A stretch of 64,000 nucleotides of DNA from CAZGUH01 sp964529005 (GCA_964529005.1 CAZGUH010000001.1:1-64000), one strand, 5' to 3'. Numbered from the stretch's first letter, positions 18,397 to 26,696 are shown. The notes: generated by a model from the letters alone, not told the origin. Made by a program: numbers and translations.

Positions 18397-18876
18397 GTGC
18401 AGCCTCCCGCCTCTGGCGACACCTGGCTCGGCCTGGCCGAGGACCAGCTCCCTGTCGCGACCGCCTACGACTGGGCGGTGCGGCCACATTGCGGGGCGGT
18501 CGTGCTGTTCTCCGGCACCGTCCGCGACCATGCCGAGGGTCGCGACGGTGTCGAGCACCTGACGTACGAGGCGTACAGCGAGCAGGTGCTCGCTCGGTTC
18601 ACCGCGATCGCGGACGAGATCCGGGTGCGCTGGCCGAGCGTCGGTCGCATCGTCGTGCTGCACCGCATCGGCCAGCTGTCGGTCGGCGAGAGCTCGGTGG
18701 TCGTCGCCGTGTCGGCCGCACATCGCCCAGAGGCGTTCGCCGCCGCGCGCTTCGGGATCGACGCGGTGAAGGAGACCGCTCCGATCTGGAAGCACGAGGT
18801 GTGGTCCGAGGGCGCGGCGTGGGGCCTCGGCGCCCACACCGTCCGCGAGGCGTCCGACGTGGAGAGCAGCGGATGA
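18397..18876 (+). CDS. moaE: Molybdopterin synthase catalytic subunit MoaE
   Basis: A 159-residue MoaE, which with thiocarboxylated MoaD converts cPMP to molybdopterin. The catalytic lysine motif VKETAPIWKHE and the conserved GTVRDHAEG, LTYEAYSE and RIGQLSVGESSV segments are present. The GTG start at 18397 is set by the family N-terminus and the upstream TACCAT. No moaD is nearby. A molybdopterin oxidoreductase is encoded at 60811. It overlaps the next gene by 4 nt (ATGA). Confidence 0.93.
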   Translation: MQPPASGDTWLGLAEDQLPVATAYDWAVRPHCGAVVLFSGTVRDHAEGRDGVEHLTYEAYSEQVLARFTAIADEIRVRWPSVGRIVVLHRIGQLSVGESSVVVAVSAAHRPEAFAAARFGIDAVKETAPIWKHEVWSEGAAWGLGAHTVREASDVESSG

Positions 18877-19067
18877 CGATCGCGATCGTCGTCGGCGCGG
18901 TCATCGTCGTCGTGGCGTTCGCCGCATGGGCACTGGCGCGCAGCCGACACGACGTCGACGACGGTGTCACCAGCTTCCGCCGCCACATCGACGCGCTGTC
19001 GCCCGAGGCGCGCCGCGAGGTCATCGACCGGGTGAAGAACTCCCGCGAGACCGGCAAGGGAAAGTAG
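18873..19067 (+). CDS. Small single-helix membrane protein, 64 aa
   Basis: One N-terminal membrane helix (residues 2-22) is followed by a charged cytoplasmic tail (FRRHIDALSPEARREVIDRV). It overlaps moaE by 4 nt and is 10 bp before mreB, so the three genes are probably cotranscribed. I recognise no family. A role with MreB at the membrane is possible, but only from position. Confidence 0.75.
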   Translation: MTIAIVVGAVIVVVAFAAWALARSRHDVDDGVTSFRRHIDALSPEARREVIDRVKNSRETGKGK

Positions 19068-19077
19068 GACACGCCCC

Positions 19078-20082
19078 ATGGCCCGCGACCTCGCGATCGA
19101 TCTCGGCACCGCGAACACGCTGGTGTACATGAAGGGCCGCGGCATCGTGCTGAACGAGCCATCGGTCATCGCGCTCAACCGTCAGACCGGCGAGGTGCTG
19201 GCGACCGGCCGTGAGGCATGGCAGATGATCGGCCGCACCCCCGGCTACATCGTCGCCGTGCGGCCGCTGCGCGGGGGAGCGATCACCGACTTCGAGATCA
19301 CCGAGCGCATGATCCGGCTGTTGCTCCAGCGCGTCGGCGTCAGCCGCTTCACGCGGCCGAAGGTGGTGATCTGCGTGCCGTCGGCGATCACCGAAGTCGA
19401 GCGGCGGGCGGTCACCGACGCGGCGCGCCGCGCCGGCGCGGCCGACGCGCAACTGATCGAGCAGCCGATGGCGGCGGCGATCGGCGCCGACCTGCCGATC
19501 GACGAGCCGGTCGGCAACATGGTCATCGACATCGGTGGCGGCACGAGCGAGACGGCGGTCATCAGCCTCGGCGGCATCGTCGCGCTCGAAGCGGTGCGTG
19601 TCGGCAGCTTCGACATCGATGCCGCGATCCAGAACTACGTGCGCCGCGAGCACGGCATCGCGATCGGCGAGCGCACGGCGGAGGAGATCAAGGTCGCGAT
19701 CGGATCCGCGGACGCCACCGAAGACGAGAACCAGGCCGAGGTGCGCGGCCGCGACCTGATGAGCGGCCTGCCCAAGACCGTGCTGCTGTCGCCGGAGGAG
19801 ATCCGCTACGCGATCGACGACGTGGTGTCGTCGATCACTGCCAGCGTCGTGCGTTGCCTGGCGAAGGCGCCGCCCGAACTCGCTCAGGACTTCCTCGTGC
19901 GCGGCATGTACCTCGTCGGCGGCGGTGGCCTGTTGCGCGGTCTCGCGCAACGGATCGAGCGCGAGACCAAGGTGCCGGTGAAGATGTCGCCGATGCCCCT
20001 GGAAGCGGTGGTGCTCGGCGCCGGCCATTGCATCGAGCACTACGAGGCGCTCAAGAACATGTTCATGGGCGCCCGCCGGTAG
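19078..20082 (+). CDS. mreB: Rod-shape actin homologue MreB
   Basis: A 334-residue bacterial actin. Nucleotide-binding motifs are DLGTANTLVY (phosphate 1), DIGGGTSETAVISLGG (phosphate 2) and YLVGGGGLLRGL (adenosine). The length is typical. MreB filaments guide lateral wall synthesis at the membrane. No mreC, mreD, pbp2 or rodA follows; the neighbours downstream are convergent. It could be a stand-alone paralogue or the sole MreB. Confidence 0.94.
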   Translation: MARDLAIDLGTANTLVYMKGRGIVLNEPSVIALNRQTGEVLATGREAWQMIGRTPGYIVAVRPLRGGAITDFEITERMIRLLLQRVGVSRFTRPKVVICVPSAITEVERRAVTDAARRAGAADAQLIEQPMAAAIGADLPIDEPVGNMVIDIGGGTSETAVISLGGIVALEAVRVGSFDIDAAIQNYVRREHGIAIGERTAEEIKVAIGSADATEDENQAEVRGRDLMSGLPKTVLLSPEEIRYAIDDVVSSITASVVRCLAKAPPELAQDFLVRGMYLVGGGGLLRGLAQRIERETKVPVKMSPMPLEAVVLGAGHCIEHYEALKNMFMGARR

Positions 20083-20100
20083 CCCAGCTCGCGCGTCCTG

Positions 20101-20169
20101 CTAGCGCAAGAGCAACACGAGCAGCACGATCACGATGATCAACAGAACGACTCCACCACCGATGTACAT
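20101..20169 (-). CDS. 22-residue hydrophobic membrane peptide
   Basis: This tiny gene starts MYIGGGVV and continues with an almost unbroken Leu/Ile/Val stretch ending LLLR. AAGGGG stands about 7 nt before the ATG. Similar MYIGGG peptides occur in other actinobacteria, from memory. It is a single membrane helix, with function unknown. It is the last of four minus-strand genes that begin at 21486. Confidence 0.6.
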   Translation of the reverse strand: MYIGGGVVLLIIVIVLLVLLLR

Positions 20170-20217
20170 GTTGTGCCCCTTGTCGCAGTCGTCGGGTCAG
20201 CAGGCGGTCTCAGCTGA

Positions 20218-20373
20218 TCACCAGTAGTGCGCTCTGCCGCCGACGCGCCGCCCCGTAGAGCCCAGCAGCATCAGGATGAGGCCCACCACGAGCACGATGA
20301 TGCCCAGGGTCCACAGGATCGGGATTCCGAGGAGGAGGCCGAGGAGCAGGAGGACGAGGCCGAGGATGATCAT
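20218..20373 (-). CDS. DUF6131-like small membrane protein, 51 aa
   Basis: The start MIILGLVLLLLG is followed by two hydrophobic segments (about residues 2-17 and 19-37) and a tail GSTGRRVGGRAHYW. The tail and the size match the actinobacterial DUF6131 family as I remember it. I chose the internal ATG at 20373 because the preceding 11 codons are not hydrophobic. Its leader shares the string GGGCACAAC with the tiny gene at 20169. Function is unknown. Confidence 0.7.
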   Translation of the reverse strand: MIILGLVLLLLGLLLGIPILWTLGIIVLVVGLILMLLGSTGRRVGGRAHYW

Positions 20374-20442
20374 GGCCCCGTTGTGCCCGAACGCGGCGCG
20401 TCTCAAACGAAGCGTCGCCAGCGCCTGCGACGCCGGCGACGG

Positions 20443-20715
20443 TCAGGAGGCGAGCGAGCGATGCTCGGCGAGAAGGTGCGCGGGGACCTCGCGGGACGCT
20501 GGCGCCATGCGCCGGCGGATGCGGAACGCGTCCGGTGGGCAGGGCGCTCCGGGCTTGCAGCAGCGCACGAACTTGGTCGTGTTGCCGCGCTCGTCGATGA
20601 AGGCGTACATCGCGTGGTCGAGCCCTTGGCGTTCGATCTCGCTCAAGATCTTCGATCGCCACCAGGCGTCGAGACCACGGAACGTCCCCGGACTGACCAG
20701 TTTGGTCGAAGCCAT
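20443..20715 (-). CDS. Stand-alone SPGxF/CC-x5-C domain protein, 90 aa
   Basis: A soluble 90-residue protein with AGGGGAGG directly before the ATG at 20715. Residues 5-70 align without gaps to residues 15-80 of the ATPase-fused protein at 20818, with about half of the 66 positions identical. Shared landmarks are SPGxFRxLD, DHAMY, G, CC-x5-C (Cys52, 53 and 59 here) and DxFRIRRxM. I do not recognise this domain. Three cysteines and His34 could bind a metal or act in redox sensing. It may modulate the neighbouring ATPase protein, inferred from homology and position. Confidence 0.75.
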   Translation of the reverse strand: MASTKLVSPGTFRGLDAWWRSKILSEIERQGLDHAMYAFIDERGNTTKFVRCCKPGAPCPPDAFRIRRRMAPASREVPAHLLAEHRSLAS

Positions 20716-20785
20716 GTGCCTCCCCTCAGGTCGTCTCCCCCTGAGTTGGCGCCGAAATGAACCGGGTATCACCCCGGCGTACCCG

Positions 20786-20817
20786 CCGGCGGCCCATACC
20801 GTAGCGTGTGCCGCCGG
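20786..20817 (-). terminator. Hairpin directly after the ATPase-fusion gene
   Basis: CCGGCGGC and GCCGCCGG form a perfect 8-bp stem with a 16-nt loop, abutting the stop codon at 20818. It could attenuate transcription between this gene and the stand-alone paralogue downstream. Confidence 0.35.
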
Positions 20818-21486
20818 TCACGTCGAGGGGCTCGACGCACTGAGTTCCGACCACACCCGTTTGCCATGCCGCTCCCGGGCCCATCCCCAGCGCTCGCTCA
20901 GCTCGTTGACCAGGTTCAACCCGTAGCCGCCGTTGAGCCCATCCGGCTCTCGCAGTCGGGGAGGATCCTGTGTGTCGTCGAAGACCTCGAGTCGCAGCAC
21001 GTCGCCCTCGATGGACACCCCGACGGCGACGAGATGCGCGTGCACGACGGCGTTCGTGACCAGCTCGGAGAGCACCAGACCGACGGCGCTGTTGGGCTCG
21101 GCGTCCCACGAACGCAGCGCCTCGTCGACGAATCTGCGAGCGAGCGGGATGGATTCGGGCTCGTTGGCGAGCGCGATGCGGCTGGATGTCGGCGCCGGCG
21201 TCGCTGGGGCGGTGTCCCGCTGGCGGGGCGCCAGCACGGGTGGTTGCATGTTGCGACGGATGCGGAACAGGTCGTCCCGGCACGGGCGGTCCGGGGCGCA
21301 GCAGACGACCATGCGGACCACCTCTCCCGCAGCGTCGACCAGGACGTACATGGCGTGATCCCGGCCGAAGCGCGCTACGCCGGCCAGGATCCGCTCGCGC
21401 GCGCGGCCATCGAGCTCCCGGAACGCGCCGGGGCTGATGAGGGCGAGACGCCCCCGTGCGGTGTCCTTCGTTTCGTCTGCGCCCAT
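20818..21486 (-). CDS. SPGxF domain fused to an anti-sigma-type HATPase (RsbW-like)
   Basis: A 222-residue protein. Residues 15-80 are the domain shared with the gene at 20443 (His44, Cys62, Cys63, Cys69). A Pro/Thr linker follows, then a GHKL ATPase of the anti-sigma kinase type at about 105-220: N box ELVTNAVVHA, and a glycine-rich GLNGGYGLNLV lid. Such ATPases bind sigma factors or anti-anti-sigma partners and phosphorylate the latter. The N-terminal domain may be the sensory input. GGAG precedes the chosen ATG at 21486; a GTG 51 nt upstream is less likely. No sigma factor is encoded nearby. Confidence 0.8.
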   Translation of the reverse strand: MGADETKDTARGRLALISPGAFRELDGRARERILAGVARFGRDHAMYVLVDAAGEVVRMVVCCAPDRPCRDDLFRIRRNMQPPVLAPRQRDTAPATPAPTSSRIALANEPESIPLARRFVDEALRSWDAEPNSAVGLVLSELVTNAVVHAHLVAVGVSIEGDVLRLEVFDDTQDPPRLREPDGLNGGYGLNLVNELSERWGWARERHGKRVWSELSASSPST

Positions 21487-21575
21487 CGTCTCCGAGGAAG
21501 TCCGTCGCGGCGTCTCGGGTCCCGTACCCCCCGACACGGATATCTACCCCGCGCCAGGCCCGACGTCGACGTCGG

Positions 21576-21581
21576 TACGAT
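21576..21581 (+). promoter_or_regulatory. -10 element of the RNB ribonuclease gene
   Basis: TACGAT lies 9 nt before the GTG at 21591. It argues against the longer reading frame. Confidence 0.4.
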
Positions 21582-21590
21582 CGGGTGTTC

Positions 21591-22982
21591 GTGACCCGCT
21601 TGCCCCACACTGCCCGTGCCGCGGTCGCCGCCGGGCTGGCGAGCATCCGTGACGAGTTCGGCGTGCCCGACCGGTTCCCGGCCGACGTCCTCGATGCTGC
21701 CGACGCGGCCGCACGTCGCACGTTCGACGCCCACGTCGACCGCACCGCCGTGCCGTTCATGACGCTGGATCCGGAGCCGAGCACCGACCTCGACCAGGCG
21801 TTCGCAATCGAGCGCCAGGGGGACGACCTGCTGCTGCACTATGCGATCGCCGACGTCGGGTGGTTCGTCGAGCCGGGCGACCCGATCGACCGCGAGGCCT
21901 GGCGCCGCGGGCTGACGATCTACATGCCCGACGGGCGTGCTCCGTTGCATCCCGAGACGCTGTCGGAGGCCGCGGCGAGCTTGCTGCCGGGAGTCGATCG
22001 TGCGGCCGTGGTGTTCCGGGTGCGCGTCAGCCCCGACGGCGACGTGGCGCTCGTGGACGTCGAGCGCGCCCGCATCCGCAGCCGGGCGAAGCTGGCCTAC
22101 GAGACCGTTCGTGCCGGCGATCTCCCCGACGGGTTCGGCGAGCTCGCCGCCCGGGTGGCGGCAGCGGAGCGTCGCCGCGGCGCCGGGCGGGTGTCGTTCC
22201 CCGAGCAAGAGGTCGACATCGGGGCGGACGGGATGTGGCGATTGCGCTTTCGTTCACGGCGGATCGCCGAGGACCACAACGCGGCGTTGAGCTTGGCGAC
22301 GAACATGGCGGTCGCCGCGACGATGCTCGCTGCGCAGACCGGCGTGTTCCGTGTGATGCCTCCGCCATCGCCGCGGGAGGTCGACCACCTACGACGCACG
22401 GCGAAAGCGTTGGGGCTCGAATGGCCGGACGCCGTCGATCTCGACACGTTTCAGCGTCTCCTCGACGCGCGCGATCCGGCGGCCGCGGCGTTCCTGCTCG
22501 CCGTGCGCCGGGCATCGGGCCGCGCGACGTACGAGCCGTGGACGGCAGGCGTCACCCCGACACACGCGGCGATGGCGACGACCTACACGCACGCCACGGC
22601 GCCGCTGCGCCGCCTGGCCGACCGCTTCGTCGTCGAGGCCGCGCTGGCGATCGCCGCCGGCGGAGGCCCGCCGGACGAGGTCGACGCAGCGTTCGGCCGG
22701 CTTCCCGATGCGATGGCCGAGGCAGAGGCGCGAGCCTCGCGCGTCGACGGGGCGGTGTTCGATCTGGTGGAGGCGGCAGTGCTGCGCGACAGCGTCGGGC
22801 AGACCTTCGACGCCGTGGTCACCGACATCGACGAGCGTGGCGCCCGCATCCAGCTGGTCGAGCCGGCTGTGACGTCGCGGGTGTCGACCGATGGGCTCGA
22901 GCCGGGGGCCAAGGTACGCGTCCGGCTGACCGAAGCCGACGTCGCCCGCCGGTCGGTGCGGTTCTCGCTCAGCCCGGGATGA
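21591..22982 (+). CDS. RNB-domain ribonuclease (RNase II/R family)
   Basis: A 463-residue 3'-5' exoribonuclease. The metal site reads DPEPSTDLDQAF (residues about 63-74), keeping three of the four acidic positions; the fourth has Gln instead of Asp, as I recall for other actinobacterial members. The catalytic arginine region is YTHATAPLRRLADR. Cold-shock domains are absent and only a short S1-like C-terminus remains. The start is GTG at 21591, supported by TACGAT. The 3' end overlaps the convergent dehydrogenase gene by 14 nt. Confidence 0.88.
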   Translation: MTRLPHTARAAVAAGLASIRDEFGVPDRFPADVLDAADAAARRTFDAHVDRTAVPFMTLDPEPSTDLDQAFAIERQGDDLLLHYAIADVGWFVEPGDPIDREAWRRGLTIYMPDGRAPLHPETLSEAAASLLPGVDRAAVVFRVRVSPDGDVALVDVERARIRSRAKLAYETVRAGDLPDGFGELAARVAAAERRRGAGRVSFPEQEVDIGADGMWRLRFRSRRIAEDHNAALSLATNMAVAATMLAAQTGVFRVMPPPSPREVDHLRRTAKALGLEWPDAVDLDTFQRLLDARDPAAAAFLLAVRRASGRATYEPWTAGVTPTHAAMATTYTHATAPLRRLADRFVVEAALAIAAGGGPPDEVDAAFGRLPDAMAEAEARASRVDGAVFDLVEAAVLRDSVGQTFDAVVTDIDERGARIQLVEPAVTSRVSTDGLEPGAKVRVRLTEADVARRSVRFSLSPG

Positions 22983-24264
22983 TCCGTGCGACGGCGCCGT
23001 CGAGGCTCAGCACGTACAGCTCGCCGTCGGGCCCTTCGGCGACCGCGGAGACGCTGCCCGAGCTGTCGCTGAGCACGAGGGCCCGGCCGACCTCCTTTCC
23101 GACCACCTCGATCGCGCGCAGGGCGCCGTTGCAGTAGTCGCTGAAGACGAACCAGCCGGCGAGATCGGGGATCGCCGCGCCGCGGTAGCGGACGCCTCCG
23201 GAGATGCTGCACCCCTCGGCGTGGTCGTAGGCGAAGATCGGCGGTTGGTGACCTTCGGCGGGCTGATCGTCGTTGAAGCGTTCGTCGGCCTCGTACGCGC
23301 TCCAGCCGAACGACACGGCGCGGCCGCCTCCCTCATCCGCCCAGGCGACGTCGATCTCCTCCCACGTGTTCTGGCCGACGTCGGCGATCCACAGATCGCC
23401 CGTGGTGCGATCGAAGCTGAAGCGCCACGGGTTGCGCAGGCCGAGCGACCAGACCTCTCCTCGGGCGCCGGCTTGGTCGACGAACGGGTTGTCGGCCGGC
23501 ACGCTGTAGGGCGCGTCGGTGCTCGCTCGCGGGTCGATGCGCAGCATCTTGCCCAGCAGCTCCCCGACGTTCAGCGCTCGCCGCTCGGGGTCGCCGCCCG
23601 CGCCGCCGTCGCCGGTTCCGACGTAGAGCATGCCGTCGGGGCCGAACGCGAGGTGGCCGCCGTTGTGGTTGGCGTACGGCTGGTCGATGGAGACGACGAT
23701 GCGCGCGGTCGCCGCGTCGAGCGAGCCGTCGGCCGTGACCGCGTATTCGGCGATCACCGTGTCGCCGTCGACGTCCGTGTAGTCGACGTAGGCCAGCGGC
23801 TCGGTCGGGTGGAAGGCGAGGCCGAGCAGTCCGCGCTCGCCCCCGGTGGTGATCAGGTCGCTGATGTCGAGCACCGGCGCGGCGCCGACCTCGCCGTCGC
23901 GCACCGCGACGATCACGCCCCGCTGGCTGACGACGTACAGCGACGGGTCGTCGGGCCGGACCGCGAGATCGACGGCGCCGGGCACCTCGGCGACGGTCGT
24001 GAGCGCGACGACCGGATCGGGCCGCGGCGCCGGTGGCTCGGTCGCGGCGGGCTCGGTGGCGGCGGGCGCGGTCGTCGGCGGCTGTCCGGTCGCCGGTGTG
24101 GCCGGCTGCGTGGTCTTCGGTGTCGTGGTCGGCGTGCTCGCCGAACCGCTCGCCGGCGCCGAGGTCACGGGCGAGCTGCTCGTCTCGTCGGGGTCGTCGG
24201 AACAGGACGCCACGATGGCGACCGCGCAGCACGCAGCCGCGAGCCGGCGCCACCGCGGTGTCAT
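22969..24264 (-). CDS. PQQ-dependent sugar dehydrogenase-like lipoprotein (GSDH family)
   Basis: A 431-residue lipoprotein with lipobox VASC (Cys21), a Thr/Pro-rich linker to about residue 85, and a six-bladed beta-propeller of the glucose/sorbosone dehydrogenase type. Family strings include GERGLLGLAFHP, NHNGGHLAFGPDGMLYVGTGDGG, GKMLRIDP, LGLRNPWRFSFD and DVGQNTWEEID. It should oxidise sugars or related compounds outside the membrane. It starts within the tesB stop (ATGA overlap), so it is translated with tesB. Confidence 0.88.
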   Translation of the reverse strand: MTPRWRRLAAACCAVAIVASCSDDPDETSSSPVTSAPASGSASTPTTTPKTTQPATPATGQPPTTAPAATEPAATEPPAPRPDPVVALTTVAEVPGAVDLAVRPDDPSLYVVSQRGVIVAVRDGEVGAAPVLDISDLITTGGERGLLGLAFHPTEPLAYVDYTDVDGDTVIAEYAVTADGSLDAATARIVVSIDQPYANHNGGHLAFGPDGMLYVGTGDGGAGGDPERRALNVGELLGKMLRIDPRASTDAPYSVPADNPFVDQAGARGEVWSLGLRNPWRFSFDRTTGDLWIADVGQNTWEEIDVAWADEGGGRAVSFGWSAYEADERFNDDQPAEGHQPPIFAYDHAEGCSISGGVRYRGAAIPDLAGWFVFSDYCNGALRAIEVVGKEVGRALVLSDSSGSVSAVAEGPDGELYVLSLDGAVARIIPG

Positions 24265-25115
24265 GTCGTGAACCGCGTCAGCCCTTCCTGCACCACGGTG
24301 ACCGCAAGCGCGCCTTCGCTGGTGAAGATCGCGCCGCTGCCCAATCCACGCGACGCACCGTTGGACACCGCGACCTGGTCGTACAGCAGCCACTCGTCGG
24401 CGCGGAACGGCCGGTGGAACCACATCGCATGGTCGAGGCTGGCCATCTGCACGTTGCCGTCCTGGAGCGCCAGCCCGAACGGCAGGATCGTGGTGTCGAG
24501 GAGGGTCATGTCGCTCGCGTAGGTGAGGATGCACGCGTGGAGCGTGGGGTCGTCGGGCAGCACCCCGTCGGCGCGCAGCCAAACCCGTTGCTCGGTCGCC
24601 TTGTGGCCCGCGCGGGCGAGCGGATCCATGCCGACGTACCGCAGGTCGATGGGCCGCGGGCGGTCGTACCAGTCGCCGAGCTGTTCGCGCCACGGCGCCA
24701 CCCGGGTCCGGAAGTCGGGCAACGTCCCGGGCGCGGGCACGTCGGCCGGCATGGGGACGTGGTAGTCGGGGCCGAGCTCAGCGACCTGGAAGCTGGCCTG
24801 GAGGTTGAAGATCGCCTTGCCGTGCTGGATCGCGACGACCCGCCGGGTGCTGAAGCTGCGTCCGTCGCGCAGCCTGTCGACCTCGTAGAGGATCGGCACC
24901 GTCGGGTCGCCGGGCCGCAGGAAGTAGGCGTGCAGAGAGTGGACGCGCCGCGCCGGGTCGTCGACGGTGCGGCTCGCCGCCACCAGAGCTTGGCCTGCGA
25001 CCTGGCCTCCGAAGACGCGTTGGCGGTTCTCGTCGGGCGATCGGCCGCGAAAGATGTTGACCTCGATGGCTTCGAGGTCGAGCAGTTTCACGAGGTCGTC
25101 GAGCGCTGCCTGCAC
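24261..25115 (-). CDS. tesB: Acyl-CoA thioesterase II TesB
   Basis: A 284-residue double-hotdog thioesterase that hydrolyses acyl-CoA to free acid and CoA. Family motifs are GGQVAGQALVAASRTV, LHAYFLRPGD, and in the second hotdog ASLDHAMWFHRPF (catalytic Asp) and VVQEGL (catalytic Gln). The length matches E. coli TesB. The GTG at 25115 is 8 nt after TACAGT, and the long upstream frame has no homology-like features. Confidence 0.93.
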   Translation of the reverse strand: MQAALDDLVKLLDLEAIEVNIFRGRSPDENRQRVFGGQVAGQALVAASRTVDDPARRVHSLHAYFLRPGDPTVPILYEVDRLRDGRSFSTRRVVAIQHGKAIFNLQASFQVAELGPDYHVPMPADVPAPGTLPDFRTRVAPWREQLGDWYDRPRPIDLRYVGMDPLARAGHKATEQRVWLRADGVLPDDPTLHACILTYASDMTLLDTTILPFGLALQDGNVQMASLDHAMWFHRPFRADEWLLYDQVAVSNGASRGLGSGAIFTSEGALAVTVVQEGLTRFTT

Positions 25116-25123
25116 GGACGCCG

Positions 25124-25129
25124 ACTGTA
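25124..25129 (-). promoter_or_regulatory. -10 element of tesB (leaderless)
   Basis: TACAGT on the minus strand, 8 nt before the GTG at 25115. The divergent TAGCGT at 25166-25171 serves the methyltransferase. Confidence 0.45.
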
Positions 25130-25178
25130 CCGGCGGCCCTGCGGCGCGCTCGGCTCGGAGGTTCGTAGCGTGCAGGAG

Positions 25179-25826
25179 ATGACGGCGCTTTCGATCGATC
25201 CGACCATCCGCGCCCACGCCATCGCCGCGACGGGCTTCATGCCGATCGACGAAGGTGATGCGCTCGCGGCCGCGGCTGTCGCAGCCTGCGTCGCGCTGGC
25301 GGGCCTGCCGATCGTCGAGGTCGGCAGCTACTGCGGCCGCTCGACATTGTGGCTCGCCGCGGCGGCACGAGCGGCGGGCACGGTGGTGTTCGCGGTGGAC
25401 CATCACCGTGGGTCGGAGGAGAACCAGCCGGGCTGGGAATGGCACGACCCCGCGCTCGTCGACGCGCGCAGCGGGCGCATGGACACGCTGTCGGTGTTCC
25501 GGCGCACGATCGCTGCCGCTGGCGTCGAGGACACCGTCATCGCCGTGGTGGGCGCATCGGCGACGGTGGCACGGCATTGGAACACGCCGGCTGCGGCGGT
25601 CTTCATCGACGGTGGTCATGGCGAGCAGCCGGCGCGCGACGACTACGTGGGCTGGGCTCGTCACGTCGCGGTCGGCGGCGTGTTGTGCATCCACGACGTG
25701 TTTCCCGATCCGGCCGACGGCGGCCGGCCGCCGTACGAGGAGATCTTCCTTCCGGCGTTGCGCAGCGGACGGTTCCGGCTCGCCAGCGCGGCCGGGTCGT
25801 TGCGGGTGTTGCGGCGCGTCGACTGA
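25179..25826 (+). CDS. Class I SAM-dependent methyltransferase
   Basis: A 215-residue protein. The SAM-binding motif is IVEVGSYCGRSTLWLA near residue 46, with the acidic residue at VFAVDHH, and a likely catalytic loop VFIDGGHGEQPARDDYVGW. This resembles the class I methyltransferases that act on small molecules or glycans. The ATG at 25179 has GGAG just before it and TAGCGT 7 nt upstream. The substrate is not evident. Confidence 0.8.
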   Translation: MTALSIDPTIRAHAIAATGFMPIDEGDALAAAAVAACVALAGLPIVEVGSYCGRSTLWLAAAARAAGTVVFAVDHHRGSEENQPGWEWHDPALVDARSGRMDTLSVFRRTIAAAGVEDTVIAVVGASATVARHWNTPAAAVFIDGGHGEQPARDDYVGWARHVAVGGVLCIHDVFPDPADGGRPPYEEIFLPALRSGRFRLASAAGSLRVLRRVD

Positions 25827-25877
25827 CGCCGCCACGGTCACCGGGCGCGCGGGGAGCGCGGCGTTAATCTGCCCGCC

Positions 25878-26684
25878 ATGCCCGAGACCTCTCCGCCGCC
25901 GTATCTCTCCGGACCGGGCGGTGGGCCTGGTGGAGCCAGCCCGCTGCCCTCTCCTGGTGGAGGCGCGGGCCCGGGGAGCGGCGGCCTCACGTTCGACACC
26001 GCGGGCGGCAAGCGTGGCCCGGGTGACGGCGGGAAGCGCAAGGGGGTGATCATCGGCGTCGTCGTCATCGCCGCGCTGATCGTGCTTCTGATCCTCGTGA
26101 CCCGGGGCGGCGGTGATGGAGGCGGCGGTGATGCAGCGAGCGCCGCCGCGGGGTTCGAAGCCATCGTCGACGACGCCGACTTCACCGATGGGGTCGCACA
26201 ACTGCGTCGCTGCCCGATCGGCGACGTCGAAGATCTCGCACGCGCCGTCGCCGGACGGGTCGATGTCGACGAGGACGTCCTCGAGGGCGACGACGCGGCG
26301 ACCGTCAACGAGCGGCCGGTCGACACGCTCTCGTGTGCGATCGGAGTGGACGCTGATGACGTGCGCGGCATCTACCAGCTCCGGTTCGGCGCCAGCGCCG
26401 TGCCGCGTGGCGACTACGAGGACTACCTCACCGACGACGTGTTCGGCGACGGCGCCGACGTCGAGGTCGAGGATCCGCAGAACCGCGCCGGCGGAGTGGT
26501 GTATCCCTTCTGCGTCGAGCAGGCCGACACCGAGGCATGTGGCGCCGCATGGGTCGACGAGGACGACGATCTCGTCGTGTTCGTGCTGCTCGACGGCAGC
26601 TCCGACGTGGCCGAGGCCAACGCTGCTCTCGACGCCGTCCGGGCCGACATCCTCCGTGGCCTGGCGGGCAACGCCGACGACTGA
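25878..26684 (+). CDS. Membrane-anchored extracytoplasmic protein, 268 aa, unknown
   Basis: A Pro/Gly-rich cytoplasmic N-terminus (residues 1-54) is followed by a membrane helix (about 56-74), a Gly spacer and an acidic extracytoplasmic domain. Four cysteines (near 113, 153, 215, 224) are spaced for two disulfides. TAATCT lies 7 nt before the ATG. The architecture resembles actinobacterial membrane-tethered DUF proteins, but I recognise no family. Confidence 0.75.
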   Translation: MPETSPPPYLSGPGGGPGGASPLPSPGGGAGPGSGGLTFDTAGGKRGPGDGGKRKGVIIGVVVIAALIVLLILVTRGGGDGGGGDAASAAAGFEAIVDDADFTDGVAQLRRCPIGDVEDLARAVAGRVDVDEDVLEGDDAATVNERPVDTLSCAIGVDADDVRGIYQLRFGASAVPRGDYEDYLTDDVFGDGADVEVEDPQNRAGGVVYPFCVEQADTEACGAAWVDEDDDLVVFVLLDGSSDVAEANAALDAVRADILRGLAGNADD

Positions 26685-26696
26685 TCGCGAGCGGCG

